Assembly: GCF_011075055.1 (NCBI RefSeq)
Contig: NC_058137.1
Span: 8,169,463-8,233,462 of the forward strand
DNA length: 64,000 bases
Source: Mangifera indica
Lineage: Eukaryota; Streptophyta; Magnoliopsida; Sapindales; Anacardiaceae
Reading direction: 5' to 3'
Below the pieces are notes generated by a model. The model made no database searches. It was not told the DNA's origin and saw nothing but the letters and a program-made list of their open reading frames with translations. A program made the translations under genes and the position numbers. This document shows, piece after piece, positions 47,385-61,500 of the stretch (the stretch's first letter is position 1; every line of letters begins with the position of its first letter).

Positions 47385-47990
47385 ACGGTATACTACTTGA
47401 GGTGTAGTATCTGCGCTACATTACCTCCACAATGGGTACGATCAGAAAGTGGTACTGGTACATCGGGACCTCAAAGCCAGTAACACAATGCTGGACTTAA
47501 AGTTGAATGATCGACTTGTGGACTTTGTGTTGGCACGTGCTCTGGACAACGAAAAGATCTCCTGTGCGGAGCTGGAGGGAGTGCCAGGTACCATGGGGCC
47601 GTGGTAGTGGAGGTGGTCCAACTCTTGGTAGGTTGGGTGTGGTTGTTGCGTGGAGATGGAAGAATAAAAGAAGTTGTTGTTGGTCAGGAAGCGGAAAGGC
47701 TGCTGTTGCTCGGCCTGGCCCGTTTACATCAGATTGCCAGTGGAAGGCCTGAATACACAGACCATCTTTCACATAATATCAGTATCTGTGCCTGTGCCGC
47801 ATGTTCCACCCTCCAAGCCTGCATTTATGTGGCCTTCAGCGCCAGGATCAACCAGCTTCAGCATTACTTCAGGCAAACCCAATATCACATCCGGCTCTGG
47901 CCCTGGCTCTGGCGGGACCACGCACTATAAACGAGGGGAAGGAGATTACAGTGACAGCAGCTCCTCTCCGCTTCGTGTTGCTCTGGGACA
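47385..47990 (+). pseudogene. L-type lectin receptor kinase fragment (kinase C-lobe), broken
   Basis: A first segment (about 47,420-47,600) reads ALHYLHNGYDQKVV, a two-codon insertion, HRDLKASN, RLVDFVLARALDNEKISC and EGVPGTMG, then a stop. This is the catalytic-loop-to-activation-segment of L-type lectin receptor kinases, but the DFG motif is DFV. About 120 bp are missing after it. A second segment (about 47,620-47,910) in another frame keeps DWVWLLRGDGRI, EAERLLLLGLA, VPVPHVPPSKPAFMWPS and a Ser/Gly-rich tail. The lectin domain and the ATP-binding lobe are absent. It begins at the border of the copia element and is a dead gene. Confidence 0.85.
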
Positions 47991-48497
47991 ACTGCAAGTT
48001 TTATAATATTTCTTCCCAATTAATTATTACTCTTCCTCGGGTATGATTTTCCTTTGCCGTTCGATTTTTTTTTAACTTATTGTTTTCATCTTCTCGCAAT
48101 TTCTTTTTCAACTACATACGTATCCATTTCCATATCTAATTAATTCTTTTCAACAATGCAATGCAAATGTAGAAAATAGATGAAAACTGAAAAAACAAGA
48201 AATAAAAAACATTCATACTCCACGGCTACAACTTTTAGTCTAAAACTGAGAAATTTTGTGCAAAATTAAATGACAAGTCACATTCAAATACATATGTATG
48301 TAACAAAAGTGAATCAGATATATGTACAACCCAATGCCGAATTGCAACTTTACAACTAAACGCTTCAGCCAATTAATCAAAATAGTGACTCTAGCTATCA
48401 CACATTTGCAGTGTTGTCGATGAAACCAAAACCATATCCACCAGCTTACAAGGATCAGCATTACCTATACCTGAAATTTCAGCTACACTCATAATCA
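47991..48497. other. Gap between the kinase relic and the KCBP 3' end
   Basis: Probably contains the KCBP 3' untranslated region. No gene is recognised here. The minus-strand frame at 48,240-48,461 lacks a domain. Confidence 0.4.
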
Positions 48498-51400
48498 CTA
48501 CATGGAAAGGCGGCCATCTGTCTTGTCTTTGATTGGCCGTTCTTCTTGAACCTCATCCAAATCTTCTTCATCCCCCCTTCTACCTGCTTGCTCTTTCCAA
48601 TATGAAACCAACTTTTTCAATCGAGCTACTTCTTTTGATGAAATATTTTTGCTTGGATCATTCACAATTGACCGCACTCTTGAAGCATACCTATTCACAT
48701 GTTGAATAACAATATCAATTAAAGCAAAACACTTTCAACAAAAGACCCTTACTACTTTATATTACATGCCACAAGATAACTTACCAGAGAAGATAATTCA
48801 AAAACCAAAATTAATGTATTAAATACAAAATGTCAAATACAAATTCCATGTACACCACTATCCACGGCTAACAACATAAAATCCATGCCTTTCAAAATCA
48901 TGAAGGGCTACATAGATTAGATAAAGAAGTAGGAGAACTATATTTCTTTCATTGAGATTGGCCTAGGGGACAATGAATTTTGTCACATAAAATTAGTACG
49001 TTATTTTCCCAGGTATCAAAACAAGAAAATTTTGTCATTATTTGCATATATCTGCCTTTAGGACATGTTTATCATTTTCCTAGTAAAATTTAGATACACA
49101 CAAAAAAATAATATAATAACATGGGCAAATATCACAATCACATGATATTAGAAAAGGAGCAGCATAAGAGAATAAGAGCAGGAAACATACATTAAGGAAT
49201 TGCAAGTCTCATCCAAATTTGATTCAGCTGGAGAGACATTCACAAACATAAGAGTTTTTGCATTTCCACCAAGTGAATCACTCATCAGCATTGTTAACTT
49301 GTGATTCCTATAAGGAATGTGTTGACTGCCTGAAGATAAAGCACTAATAACATCGCCAAGAGCTGAAAGAGATTTGTTGATGCTTTGAGCTTCCTTAAGT
49401 TGACTACCTGATGAGCCGGACTTCTTTACTCTTTCAGAACCAGCAAGGTCCACAAAACTTAGCTGCGAACAAATGTTAAAGTGGTTACAAGTTACTAACT
49501 AAACAAATCATCTAATGAAACAACCTCCACAGGTACTTTGCATCATCAGATGTTGAAATAATCATGACAAAATCAAATAAATTCCCTTTAGCATTATTTT
49601 CCTGCATTTAGAGTGTCTTTCTCATAATATGATCAAATAAATTTGCCACCATATTAGATGTTACCTTTCCTCTTGCAACAGATTGGGTTTGAAGGTTGGT
49701 ACTCTCAATGACAATTGAAAGTATCAGGTGAGATCTTGAACTTTCTTCATTCATCTGAGTTCCAGATGTATGCCGCTGGTCAGATCCTCTTTGAATAATG
49801 CTTTTAAATTCTTCAAATGTAGAAACTGATACAACTGTCACATTTTCTACGGCCACCATACCCTAAACAAAACAAAATAAGGAATCAACTCCAATTCTTG
49901 ACAAGATCAAATAAATAAAGCCATAGAATTAATTACCTTTGAATCTTTCTTAATATCCAATTTTAAACGCTTCGCATTCCTTGGTAATAAAAGGTCTATA
50001 AGGGTATCCTGATATAACTCCACCATGTATGCCTAAAACATTTCATATCCTTGTCAAGCACTCAACTAAAATTCATATACACAATAATCATAAATGCAAC
50101 TAAAATTCATATATATAAATGGTATCCTATCAAGTAAATGGAAAATGTAACATCAATGTTTTCATTAAATAACCATTAAACAGCGTACATACTGACTCAG
50201 CTATGTAGAATTATTTAAGATGCACATACTATTTTCATATTTTTTCTATAAATCATTCAGATCTATTTTAATATTCAAAGTACCAATTTATACCAATCAC
50301 CTTCAAGGAAAATGAAAATTTGTTGCTATCTCTCTTTAAGATTCTAAAAAGTTCTGTGATAGCCCGTGGAGTAATTCCAGGATTGACATCAGATCCATAT
50401 ATTGTAAATGTTTTTCCAGATCCAGTTTGTCCATAGGCAAATATACAAACATTGTAGCCATCAACAGCAGATTGCACCAAGTACTGCATTATAAACAGAC
50501 AATAATGAGTTGACTAAAATGTTACAACATTTAGTTGCCATATGATAATATATAAATAATCAAAAGTAAATCAAACTTGCCCGTGTATCCTCAAAGACAT
50601 CATCTTGGGTAGCATAGCCATCAAAGACGCGATCATACATATGCTGCTTTGCCTTATCATCTTTCCACGGATGTTCTACTGTGAACTCATCTAAACTTGA
50701 CAGTACATTTCTTTCCTTTTCAACAAGCTCTTTCTCATTTAGAGGTCTTAAACGACAGAAAACCCTTATCTTGCCTTTCAAATCTGAAATGTAGTCAGGT
50801 GTTAAAAATGAGATGGTATTGGGGAATGATGAATATGAAGTCTTCAAACAATAGTCCTTTACTGTTTAAAAAACCATTAGATATTTTCAGCTAGTTTGGT
50901 CACTTATTGCAAAATTACTTTTTTAAAAACTGTTGTAAAATCAAATCCAGAATAGAGGTTTGTCTTTTCAAGATCCAAGGAGGAGGCTAGAACTGTAATT
51001 TAAAGAAACTTTTACTATGAACAAAAACATTGAAAATGCTCCCCATAATATAGCATTGAAGAAATAGAGAAGAGTTTCATGTGTTTTTCAGATTATGTGA
51101 TGCAACAGGACAAAAGATATTTGAGTCATATTTTTCGTGTAACACTTGTATTTGGAGAACATGTTGTGTTATTCAAAAACAGTACAGGGGGGAAGGGGGA
51201 GAGGGGTGCTGGGGGCTGTTATAATTCTTAGAAAAGAAAAGGCATTTTAAAAAATGGTATTAAACTAATCTTAATTCCATTAACAAAACAAAAATATTAC
51301 AGATAAGTGATGCCAACCTTCAATAGTATTAAAGTATCGTTTCCTTAAAGTTTGTTCTTCTTTATAAAGTGCTTCTAATTCAGCCAGTTGAGCTCCTTGC

Positions 51401-54400
51401 ATTTTCAAGATGGCAGCAGTTTGCTCATTCTTTCTATCTATGTCCTAAAAACATGTAAGAAGACATTAGATATGAATGTTTTTAATTGAACAATTGGTGA
51501 AACAATCATACATCAACCAAACAGTGGAGTAAATATTACCTCTTTCATTTCTCTCAATTCCTCTAATTCCTTTAGGTTGTTCTGTAATACAGCCAAATCT
51601 GTGTTACTAGTTGCAAGAGTTGATTGAACAGTAGCCAAATCTTGTGTAGACTCTTCCAACTTTCTTTCAAGTTCTAATACTCGGAGCCTTAAGGCCTTGC
51701 ATTCTTGCTCAAAGTTTTTCTCAAGAATTTCCATCTGTATATACATGGATATCATGACCAGCACTCTCAGTAATAAAAGAAATTTCCAAACCATATTCAA
51801 AGATTGACAACAATACCTCCTCAGCTTTGCTCTTTTCAAGTTTGAAAACCCTCTGCTCTAATATGATTTTCTTGCTCAATAACTTCTTCACAGCTTCTTG
51901 TTCTGCATGCAACCGCTCATTGCAAATTTTTAGTTCATCCCGAAGCTTACACAACGCCTGCATTGTCTTATCCACAGTTCAAAATCATTACCATCATAAC
52001 ACAAGATATTAAAGCCCAATCTATAATGCGAGATTAAATCATGAAGGTCTGAAGTAAAGCCATTTAAGAATGGACATCTATATAAACACAAATAATATCC
52101 ATTTTCACAAATTTCTACCTGGCTGTTTGTTCCAACTAAATCCTTTTTAGTATTGCTCTCTAGGGCTTGATTTCCCAGCTTGGCCAACCTCACTTCGACA
52201 CTCTTTTTCTCCATCAATGCAGTCTGAAATATATGACTAAAATCAGAAAAAAGCTGACCTAAAAAATTTGATGAAATTGATAATATGAAAACATTAAATA
52301 CACTAACTTGAAGATCAGTATCCTTTTCATGGCACAACAATTTAAGTCTATCACGGTCACTTTCAACTTCTGCCAATTTCTGCTTCTCAGTTTTCAAAGA
52401 ATCTTTCAAGCTCTCAAGTTGTTCTTGCATTTTGATTTCTTGCTTTTCCTTTTCATGCAATTCTTCTGACAACTAGATAGATCCACACACTCAGCTCGTT
52501 ATCACAGGTGCAATTCCCGCACAAAAACTGGAACTTTGTAAAAACTTTTCCAAACATTAAAAGAGAGTATTTGAGATATGCACTAACTCAACTAAGACTC
52601 AAAAAATGATTCAGATGATATTGAATTTTAGATCAATGTTTGGGGTGCCTAAAAAAAACCAAGGAGTAATACAGGATTAGACTTCCCAATAAGTAAATAA
52701 AAGCCGTTTCACATACAATTTTGATAATATATGGTACTTTTATGCTAGAATGCAATGACAAAAGCTTTTACCCACCACATGTGAAATTCATCACCAGAGT
52801 TATGTGATATATATGGCCCTAAACTATAAGAAATAATTGAATACATCAAGTTTCTGCTTTAAGGCTTACATGATCAGCATTTTTTTGAGATTCTTCAACA
52901 CTTCTTGATAAATCCCGCACACGTTTTTCAAACACTTCCATGCTAGGAGGCTTAACATTGTTAGAGTGATCTCCATTCATTGAGCCACTAGTAGAAGAAC
53001 GTGCTTTGGAGTATCGACGCAACATCACATCATTTATATGTGTCTGAAGAGCAACACAAATTTCTTCTCCCTGCATAAAAATGTAGACATGAATGTTAAG
53101 GTTTAGTAAAACGTGTAGGTTAAGAGGCTTGGAAAACATGATAGATAAAAAGTGTAAACCATTGCTTGAACCTGCTTCGTTTCAAACTGGAATATGTGAA
53201 GGACACCTGCAACTCTCATTTTAAAAAATACAGCAGTATTGCTACTACCAAATTGCATTATGTCTCTTAACTCTGCAGAATGTAGATACTCCTTTGGAAC
53301 TGGACGGAAAAAATGAACCTACAAATAAATGATCAAAGAAATTAACATCCAAAAGCTTGATACAAGAGTATCATGACAATTTTACAATGTTTACATATTA
53401 TATGCATGTTGCTGTAGTTTTATTCATCTTCCATGGTTAGTATGACTGAAACAGTCTGGGAAAGATTTTTTGGTGACAACACCTGAGATAGTAATCTTGC
53501 GATAGTATACCACAATTTATGACTCACCCCTCGCTTGTTAATTCCCAAGACAATTCGTCCTGGCAAAAGTCCAATTGGATCATCGATCTTTCGGACACTG
53601 AAGAAAACTGAATTCCCATAAGGAAGTGCCCTCAATATCCGCAGAAATTGCTGTCTTGCATCATCAACTGTTAAATGCTCCTGCATGGAAACAAAGCAAT
53701 GTATCAAGCCAAGGGGAAAAAACTCACAAAACTTGTCAAATTTTGGGCCAGTAATGAAAAGTGACCAATGAGCCATACACAAAATAATAATCATCTAGCT
53801 TATGACAAATAAGGGGAAAATTTTGTGTATGACCAATCAGGTTACATCCATTGAGTGATCACTTTTCCTCTTCTATCTCTTCTGACAACAGAGAAAGAGT
53901 AATTCATCTTCATTTTTGAACAGTTTTGTGAAATTTAAGCTTGTTAAGAACTTTAAATGCAAAATCAATTTAATGTTTACAGATCAGAAAAGCAAAATAG
54001 CTTATCGATTTAGGATAGTATATACAAAAAGCTTGCATATTCATCAGTCATCAACCCAAACTCCATTCAAAATCAAATACACAAAAGTTTGTCTAGCAGC
54101 ACAAAGTCCAAGTGCAACTCATCCAATAACTTTATCAGCATAAAATAATTCTGAGCATCAGCACAGGACAAAGGAATAGAGTTTAATTGTTGGGTACTGT
54201 AACGGAACATCATGGACTAAATTTATTTTGAATTATGCGCAAAAACAGCAAAATTACAGGTACTTTAATTGAAACTGTGATATGAACCTTAGGAGAAGCA
54301 CACCTCAAAAGCTAACTATTAAATGGGAGAGTTTAAGGCTATATAAACTCCACACTAGTTGTTCATACTTTCTAATGTGGGATCCAAGTTTCATACCTTA

Positions 54401-57400
54401 CACTTAAGATCCTAACATACCAACACGCTTCGCAGCCCCTATGCCCATGCAGGTTGGCTATGCATTAGCTCTCTGCTAGCCCTGGGCAAACACTATAATA
54501 CCGGCATCACCATGCACGCCACACGATTGCAATTGATAGACGTAGGAATGACTCTGATACTAAATGATATAAATCTTAGGAGAACCACACTTTACAAACT
54601 AGCTATTTAGATGGGAGAACTCAGGGCTATATAAAACCCACACTAGTTGTCCATACTTTATAATATGGAATCCAAGTCTATACCTTGCACTTGGGATTTT
54701 AACAAACTGACTCTAGAATTAGGAATGTCGGCTAAAGGATAACCAAAACAAAAGTACCCAAACAAATGTTATATTCCCAGAATCAGCTTCAAAACAAGAA
54801 ACAAAATTGTGTTTTTCTTTAAAACTGGGTACAAAAACAATGTTTATTTTTACAAACAAAACTAACCCAAAAATATAAGATAAGAAATAACAGCAAATTA
54901 TGAACTAAATTTTCCTTTGTTTTTTTTTTTTTTTTTGGAGGGGGAGTGTTGTTTAAAAAATAGTAATAAGTTATACCACATTAAATCAATGAAATATATC
55001 TAATGACTCAGCAGCTACAGCCTATTATGGTCAAAGAATTGCAAAGAAGTCAATCTTCAATGGGCACTTCTGAAATCATGTTCTCTCATTGTGGAGCATA
55101 ATGGTGCTTTTGGCAAAAGAAAGAGGCCAAACAATTCCACAAGGATGTGGTGCTTGCTCCCTTTTGGTGATTTGTCATAAATGGACTGTTAAGAATTTTT
55201 AAAACACACAGAATAATGTGGAACAACATGCCCTTTTTTTGGTATCCTTATGGAGCCTCAGTTTCAAAAGATTCCAACATACTTCATTCTTTTTTTCGAC
55301 TTAACTAGGATGAGATTTTAACCTAACCTCTTCTAACTTAGCAATGCTATGGCTTTGCTAACAATTTATAGATTTTTATAGCTTTTGAAGTTCTTCTGTA
55401 CTTAAACTTAAGGGAGGTCTACTCAATAGTGGATTTCTCACCCATTCTTGTATCTCTCAATCTTACTCTGATTAATATATATACCTGAAGTTTCCTACCA
55501 AAATAATACATAACATCAACATTCTCAAATTTTATAAGCAATTTATTAACAATGATTTCAAATGTTCCACAGAAAATATCATCATGAATCAAAGAAAAGC
55601 ATAGTTATAAAATGGACACTAGCTTTCTTGAAATTTTATTGATCTTTTGATGGTCAACAAATCACCAGAATGTGTTTCTCACCATTGATCGATAACGAGA
55701 AAGAATATCGAACTCCCATTCCCACTTTGCTCGGGTAATTGCAACTTGTCTAGGAAGGAACCGTTCAAGAAGAGAAGTCCAATCACTGAAAACAACTTAA
55801 AAAAGTTAAAACACTGTAGAATGTAAAACAATCAGGTATTCAAATTGAATCACCAGAAAATGTCCATATTTTTTAGTTAAGCTACCATTATAACAAAAGG
55901 AAAGAGAAAAAAAACTGCCCAGCTTGCTTGCAGGATGGCAGCTGAACATAATAAAGTAAACAGAATCAGAAATACACTAACGTGCATGATTCAGGGCTAC
56001 CAACAAACCCAATCTCAACCAAGATCTGCAATGCGGAAAGCTGTGCAGCATCATCCCTTCCAACTGGGTAATTGCCCAATACATAGTCATGTTGCAACTG
56101 CAAAAACGTGACCATTATCACCAAATACCAGATGGTAAAGTTAACCTAGGTTTCAGAAAAAGCATATGTGTATCATGTTGGAAGTAAAATTAAATTGCCC
56201 AACACTACTTCAATGCAAGATTACATACTTGAACATACGACAAATGCACAAACATTGGGTCTGTTACAGTTTCGTCTGACTCTCGAAATAGCTTCTTTTT
56301 AAACGTTAATTTGCAATGCAAAATTTCCCCTTTACTTCGATCCTTGGCTGCTTTGAATTCCGCCAGCAGATCACTAATATATTTGTTATCATCTAACCCA
56401 ATATACTCCTCTACATGACAGCAAAGGGAATATTAGATGATAATATCATAAATATCTTACCCAGGAAGAACCAAGAAGTTTGTATAATATATACCACTCC
56501 CGAGATCAGGTGACTTGGAACCAGTGACAACTTTACGGCATTCAAATAGACTGAAGCTAGAGTAAGCTGATAATTTAATTATCCCTGCAAGTTCCTAAAT
56601 CAGGCATGAATTTAATCAGTATCAACAATGTGGCACAACAAAAAGGACAAAAAGTGGACCTAAAAATAAAACAGAAGGTAACTAGAATAGACGTGAATTA
56701 TTGACAGTCAAGATGCCTTTACTTTCTTAAACAACCCCATAACAGCTCTGAAAAACGTGAACTGGCATGTTGGATGAACTAATAAACAGACATTGGTGGA
56801 AGACCAAGCCTGTAAAACACATCTGTTAAATTATTTCAGAAGACAGATAACATCCTAGCCAATCGGGCTTTCTGTTTGAGGTCAAAATAATTTTTAACCA
56901 TATTATGCAAGGTATATATATCAATTTACCAAACATAATGAAATAGAAAGATAGACATTTGCAAACCAGGATTTTATGAAAATTTATTGACATGATTTAT
57001 GAAGTGAAAAACCATCAAATTAAAAGAGGGAGAGATGGAGAGTACCTCTACAGCATCAGATACTGTTGTTGCCATGTCATATGTTATTTCTTCAAATGTT
57101 TCATCCAAAAAGAAAACTATAGTTGTTAGCTTTCGACCAGTTAGAAGAGCTTCAATTTCCTCACGACCTGGTATAGTATGCCTGGGACCAGCTTTAACTG
57201 AACGCTTCAAAGCATTTAATGTATTCAGAGCCAGGATTTGGACCTCATAATCAGTATTAACACCTTGTGCTACATTGTGAACATACTCGGATAAATATCC
57301 ACCCATGTCCTTGCTAGGAGGCATGGAAGATGCACATAAATACATCAGCTCCCATGCTTTGATTAAGTATTGCCTGTTATGTCACAAGCAATAAATTTAC

Positions 57401-58546
57401 CAAGCATCAAGTAAAGAAATACATAAGTTATAGCACCAACTGCAACTACTATAGACCCCTGAAAAATCAATCATTATTGTTGAAATCATATCTCAGTCTA
57501 CCTATCTGGGTTGTTCCTGGTTTGTTTTGAAATCTGGGCAAAAAGTTCATCTCGGAGCTCAGCGCGTTTCAAAGTTTGCTTATATAGTTTCCCAACAAAC
57601 TCAATTCGTTCATCCAAGCTCGGTGGAGTTCCTCGATCAGATGGATCAACTCCGATGTACTTCAAAATTATTTGAAACAATTTAGTTGCTTTGCTGACCA
57701 GGTCATTGTTGATCTTAAGTAATGATGTCGGTATAGGATCCTATGAAAGTATTAGCCTTTTGTGAGTTTGTATGCATGACAAAATCCATTTTCATCAAAA
57801 GAAAAGAAAAACAATATAATCACCTTTTGGAAACACAGCATATCCTCAAAAGTGAATTTTTCTCGAACTTGAGTGCCTGCAGATTTTTTAGAGAAAAACC
57901 CACGTTTACCAGAAGATTGAATTTGTTTTTGCATCATCCTCAAAAATCCATCCACCTGATAGCATGAAGAAGATAAAACTTTCAAGACAATAAGTTAACT
58001 AGGAAGTTTCTAACTTTGACTCATTACAATGTAACAGCTAGAACATTAATTACCCCACCTGGAATCGATCAATCAAAGGTATAGCACTTGCAAGTTCTGC
58101 TGGAATAACCATTGAGGGTGTCGAAGGTGTACTGCAAGGAATAAAAAGTTGAGCCTAATAGTGAGCACTCAGACAAAACAAAAATTCCTTCACATGGCAA
58201 TTTATCAGGTATACATGAGTATCGGATAAGAGATTGATCAGAGCTAACAACTTTTGACTAAAATTTAAAATACAGACGGGATAGAAAGGTTGGCCATGTT
58301 AGCTGAGGCTTTAATTCTATGTTAATTGTAGGCCAAAACTGGTAAAATAAGCAGTTTGAAACAGAAACGGGATAATGAAAAGACTCACGGTGGTGCAAAA
58401 TTAGAGCCGTCACTATCATATTCATCTCCATTTGAAATAGAAACGGGATAATGCAAAGAAGTTTCTTCATTTCCATTGCTAGAGCTAAAGGAAGATCTAG
58501 TTGCTCTCACACTTTGGGCCATTGACGATTGCACATCAATAGTCAT
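48498..58546 (-). CDS. KCBP: Kinesin-like calmodulin-binding protein (kinesin-14 with MyTH4-FERM), 1,269 aa
   Basis: Twenty-three coding exons in order: 58,389-58,546, 58,059-58,131, 57,824-57,955, 57,502-57,740, 57,046-57,373, 56,495-56,594, 56,229-56,410, 55,982-56,097, 55,683-55,785, 53,528-53,680, 53,172-53,318, 52,870-53,070, 52,308-52,472, 52,119-52,223, 51,817-51,957, 51,540-51,734, 51,318-51,444, 50,581-50,783, 50,301-50,483, 49,937-50,032, 49,665-49,862, 49,191-49,462, 48,498-48,690. The frame is continuous. KCBP (ZWICHEL in Arabidopsis) is a minus-end-directed microtubule motor acting in trichome shape and cell division, and Ca/calmodulin switches it off. Domains: MyTH4 about 115-270, FERM about 275-590, coiled coil about 620-885, C-terminal motor from about 889. 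Motor motifs are GQTGSGKT (974-981), NEESSRSH (1,087-1,094) and DLAGSE (1,120-1,125). The calmodulin-binding helix [16 protein letters not shown] is at 1,227-1,242. The gene looks intact. Confidence 0.96.
50484..50580 (-). other. GC-AG intron in KCBP
   Basis: Intron 18 begins GCAAGT and ends GCAG. Exon 18 must end at 50,581 (codons for EDTR) to join [11 protein letters not shown] in frame, and no GT is available there. GC-AG introns with this AAGT context are the usual minor class handled by the main spliceosome. Confidence 0.85.
54278..54704 (-). mobile_element. TRIM retroelement (427 bp) inside KCBP intron 9
   Basis: Two 140 bp LTRs (54,278-54,417 and 54,565-54,704) start TGATAT and end TAACA on the plus strand. 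They share the CACACTAGTTGTYCATACTT and CTATATAAA words. AACTG flanks both ends (54,273-54,277 and 54,705-54,709), an exact 5 bp duplication. Next to the right LTR lies GACTCTGATACTAA (about 54,550-54,563), the complement of a tRNA-Met primer site with one change, so the element runs on the minus strand like the host gene. The internal region is only 147 bp and non-coding. This is the layout of a terminal-repeat retrotransposon in miniature. Confidence 0.92.
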
Positions 58547-61500
58547 TTCACTATAATCAGCTCCTCAGAAGAAACCTCATCCCTTTACGACATGATAACA
58601 GCAAGAGCTTCAGCGCAAAAACATTAATTAACAAGAAAGTGTAAAACCTAAATCCAAATAAGTAAAAATACGAAAATCTTGAACAATGAAGGAGAAGAGA
58701 TCCACACATTCCACTTTCAAACAATGACAGGAATACCTCGAGAGTCAAATAGCTGCAATACCCAGAAATCTACCAGAAAGACTGAGGAATTCAGAGATCG
58801 GAAGAGCTAGTGGATGTTCCTGATATCTGGCTATTTGCTAAGGTAAAAGACAGTAGTATGAGTCACCAGAGTGGCAAAGGGAAAATGTTAACTTTTTGAA
58901 AAGTTCTGGCTTCTTCCAGCTCTTTCAAGCACAGATCTCTTATCACTTGCTCATAGAAGAAGATAGCATAATCTGTCAAATATGAATCCATTCCTCCCGC
59001 TTGTAGCCCATTTGTAATCTGCTATAATCACAACTATAATAATACTATGCAACCGTATTATTTCAGTTTGACCCGTTAAGAAAAATAATCCCCAAAAATT
59101 ACGAAAGTAGCCTTCCTATAAATAATAATAATAATAATAATACATATTTCTTCTACACCAGGCCACACAATTTGGGATACAATCGAACCGAATTAAATAG
59201 TGGAGTTCAAATTTAAACTTGTCGAACTAATAAGATTTCAATTTAAGCTGAAACTTAAAGCATTGTCTCGAACTCAAACTTAAACTTGAAACAAAATCAA
59301 CTAGCCAAAGTTCAACTAAAAAATTACCTTTAACTGTTCATTTTTAAATATATTACATTTAAATTTATATTATATATATTTATCAATTATATTATATGTT
59401 AAAATTAATAAATAAAATTTAAAGATACAAATATAATATTTAAACTTATAAAGATTTATTAATATTTTACTCAACTTTTGAGCTCATTGAGTCACAAACA
59501 CCAAGTTTGCTTGCAGTTTTACAAATTATTGTTTCACACCAAAACTTTGATAAAATAAAATTTCTCATCTTTTAAGTTTGAAAATTTTATTTTATTTTTT
59601 ATTAAATCTATTTATAAAATATGCTAACATTTTTAAAAACATCGATGGATGTTAATGATTATAAAAACTAAAAAGAATGAACACTTTTTTTGATAGCTCT
59701 AATTTTTCAAGTTTGATGAAGCAGATTTTTTATTCTTTAATTTAAAAAAAAAAATTTCCACCTTTTTATTAATTTTGTTTATAAAATATGTTAAGGTTTT
59801 TTTTTAATCAGAGAAAAAAATATCTTTTGTCTTTACTAAAACCAAATAATATTTACCCTTAAAAATTATAATGTTTTTCCATCTTTCATTAATAATTATA
59901 AAAACTAAAAGGGAAAAATACTATTTCTCACGTGTTCTCGTCTTAATAACAAGTTCCTATAGTTAAAGTCACCAATGTAATATTACTCTCCGTTATTGTC
60001 ACCCATTGTGCCGTTGCTAAGCAACCTTTCAACATTTTGCAACTGTATAACTAGGTCCTCCCATTGCTATGATATTTTCAAATTTTGTGCATAACTTTTT
60101 AGTATCATTAATCATGTTTATTGCCAACGCGATCTAAATTTACTAGATGTCACTTAGATCTATTGTCTTCTCACATAAATATATTGTTAACAAGTTTCAT
60201 TTTAGATGGATCTTTTTGCTTTGACCAACTTTAAGATTTTTTTTGTTGCCTACACAGGTGTCAAGCATGTTTAGATATGTGAAAAAAATAAAGTAAAGAA
60301 ACAGGGGGGTTAAAAAGGAAAAGTATAAAATAAGCAAAGTGAAAACATATTCCATTTATACTATTAAGAGTGTAAATGATATTAATTATATTATATATTA
60401 TACAAAGGGACAAGAATACCCTTTAATTGTTAAAATTAACATCCAATTTTGATTAAAAATATATATTTTTTAAATATGAAGAGTGAAAATTTATGAATTC
60501 ATCAAAACTGAGGTGGAAAACAGTTATTTGCGTTTCCAAAATATGCAAAGATCCTTTCTTATAAACTTAGGAAAAGGGTAACTAAATAAATTAATTTTTG
60601 TATTTTGGAGGATGGTATGCACACATACAATGTGAATTGAATTACTCATTATCTCTTGATTTTGACAATTTTATATAAAATTTGTTCTTGTCACCGTTTT
60701 TGTCCCCATTCTATAAATTCGAAAAATGACTAATTTGGTAGTTATATGAACATGTAACTCTATAATAATTAATCATTTTTATAACCATCACTTAAAATAA
60801 GGTTAAATTTAATTAATTAAATTTTTTTTTTGTTCATATTTATTGAATGGATAAATTTGAGATAAAGTTATTGGACATATATCTACTATAACAAATAAGT
60901 CAAAATTTCATAAACGTGACAAAAATTCGAACTAAAGATTTTACTTTGAAAGTTCTAATATTTCACTAATTTTATTAACTTTTATAAAGCGATTATAAAA
61001 AAATCACTTAATGCAAAAAATTGAAAAACCTAAGATGACATAAAAAAGAACAGTGATATGTATATGAATTTTTTTTATAATTTTATATATAAATAACGAT
61101 GTGTCATTATATGATTAAATAATTAAAAATTAAAAATAAAATAACTCTCAATTATATAATAATATATTATTTATATATATATAATTTTATCAGTATAAAA
61201 ATGTTACGCAATTATGAAAACAGCTACGATAATTACGGAGTATCATATTTCATGTCCATAAATTTTGCTTGGAATGACAAGTTGATATAATAATGAAGGG
61301 GAAAATTGACCAGGCAAGTTAAGTTACTTGGTAACTACAAAAATGTCAGTTTGTCTAATGCAGGCCTTGCCGCCTTGTGCGTTTGTGCACTCCAGATGGA
61401 CTGGAGAGGAGAGGAAGACTTGGCCTAATTAAATCTGTTCACGAGAAATATGAATCATTCCTTATTAGATATATAATATTTAAATAAAAAGCCAAGAGCT

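Noticed and set aside
47507..48046. Several overlapping open frames as a novel gene
   Set aside because: They are pieces of the lectin receptor kinase pseudogene in shifted frames and on the opposite strand.
17948..58546. A previously undescribed multi-gene system formed by PILS, DGAT2, DAO and KCBP
   Set aside because: All are widespread plant genes with separate roles, on mixed strands and with large repeat-filled gaps. Nothing in the sequence ties them together.
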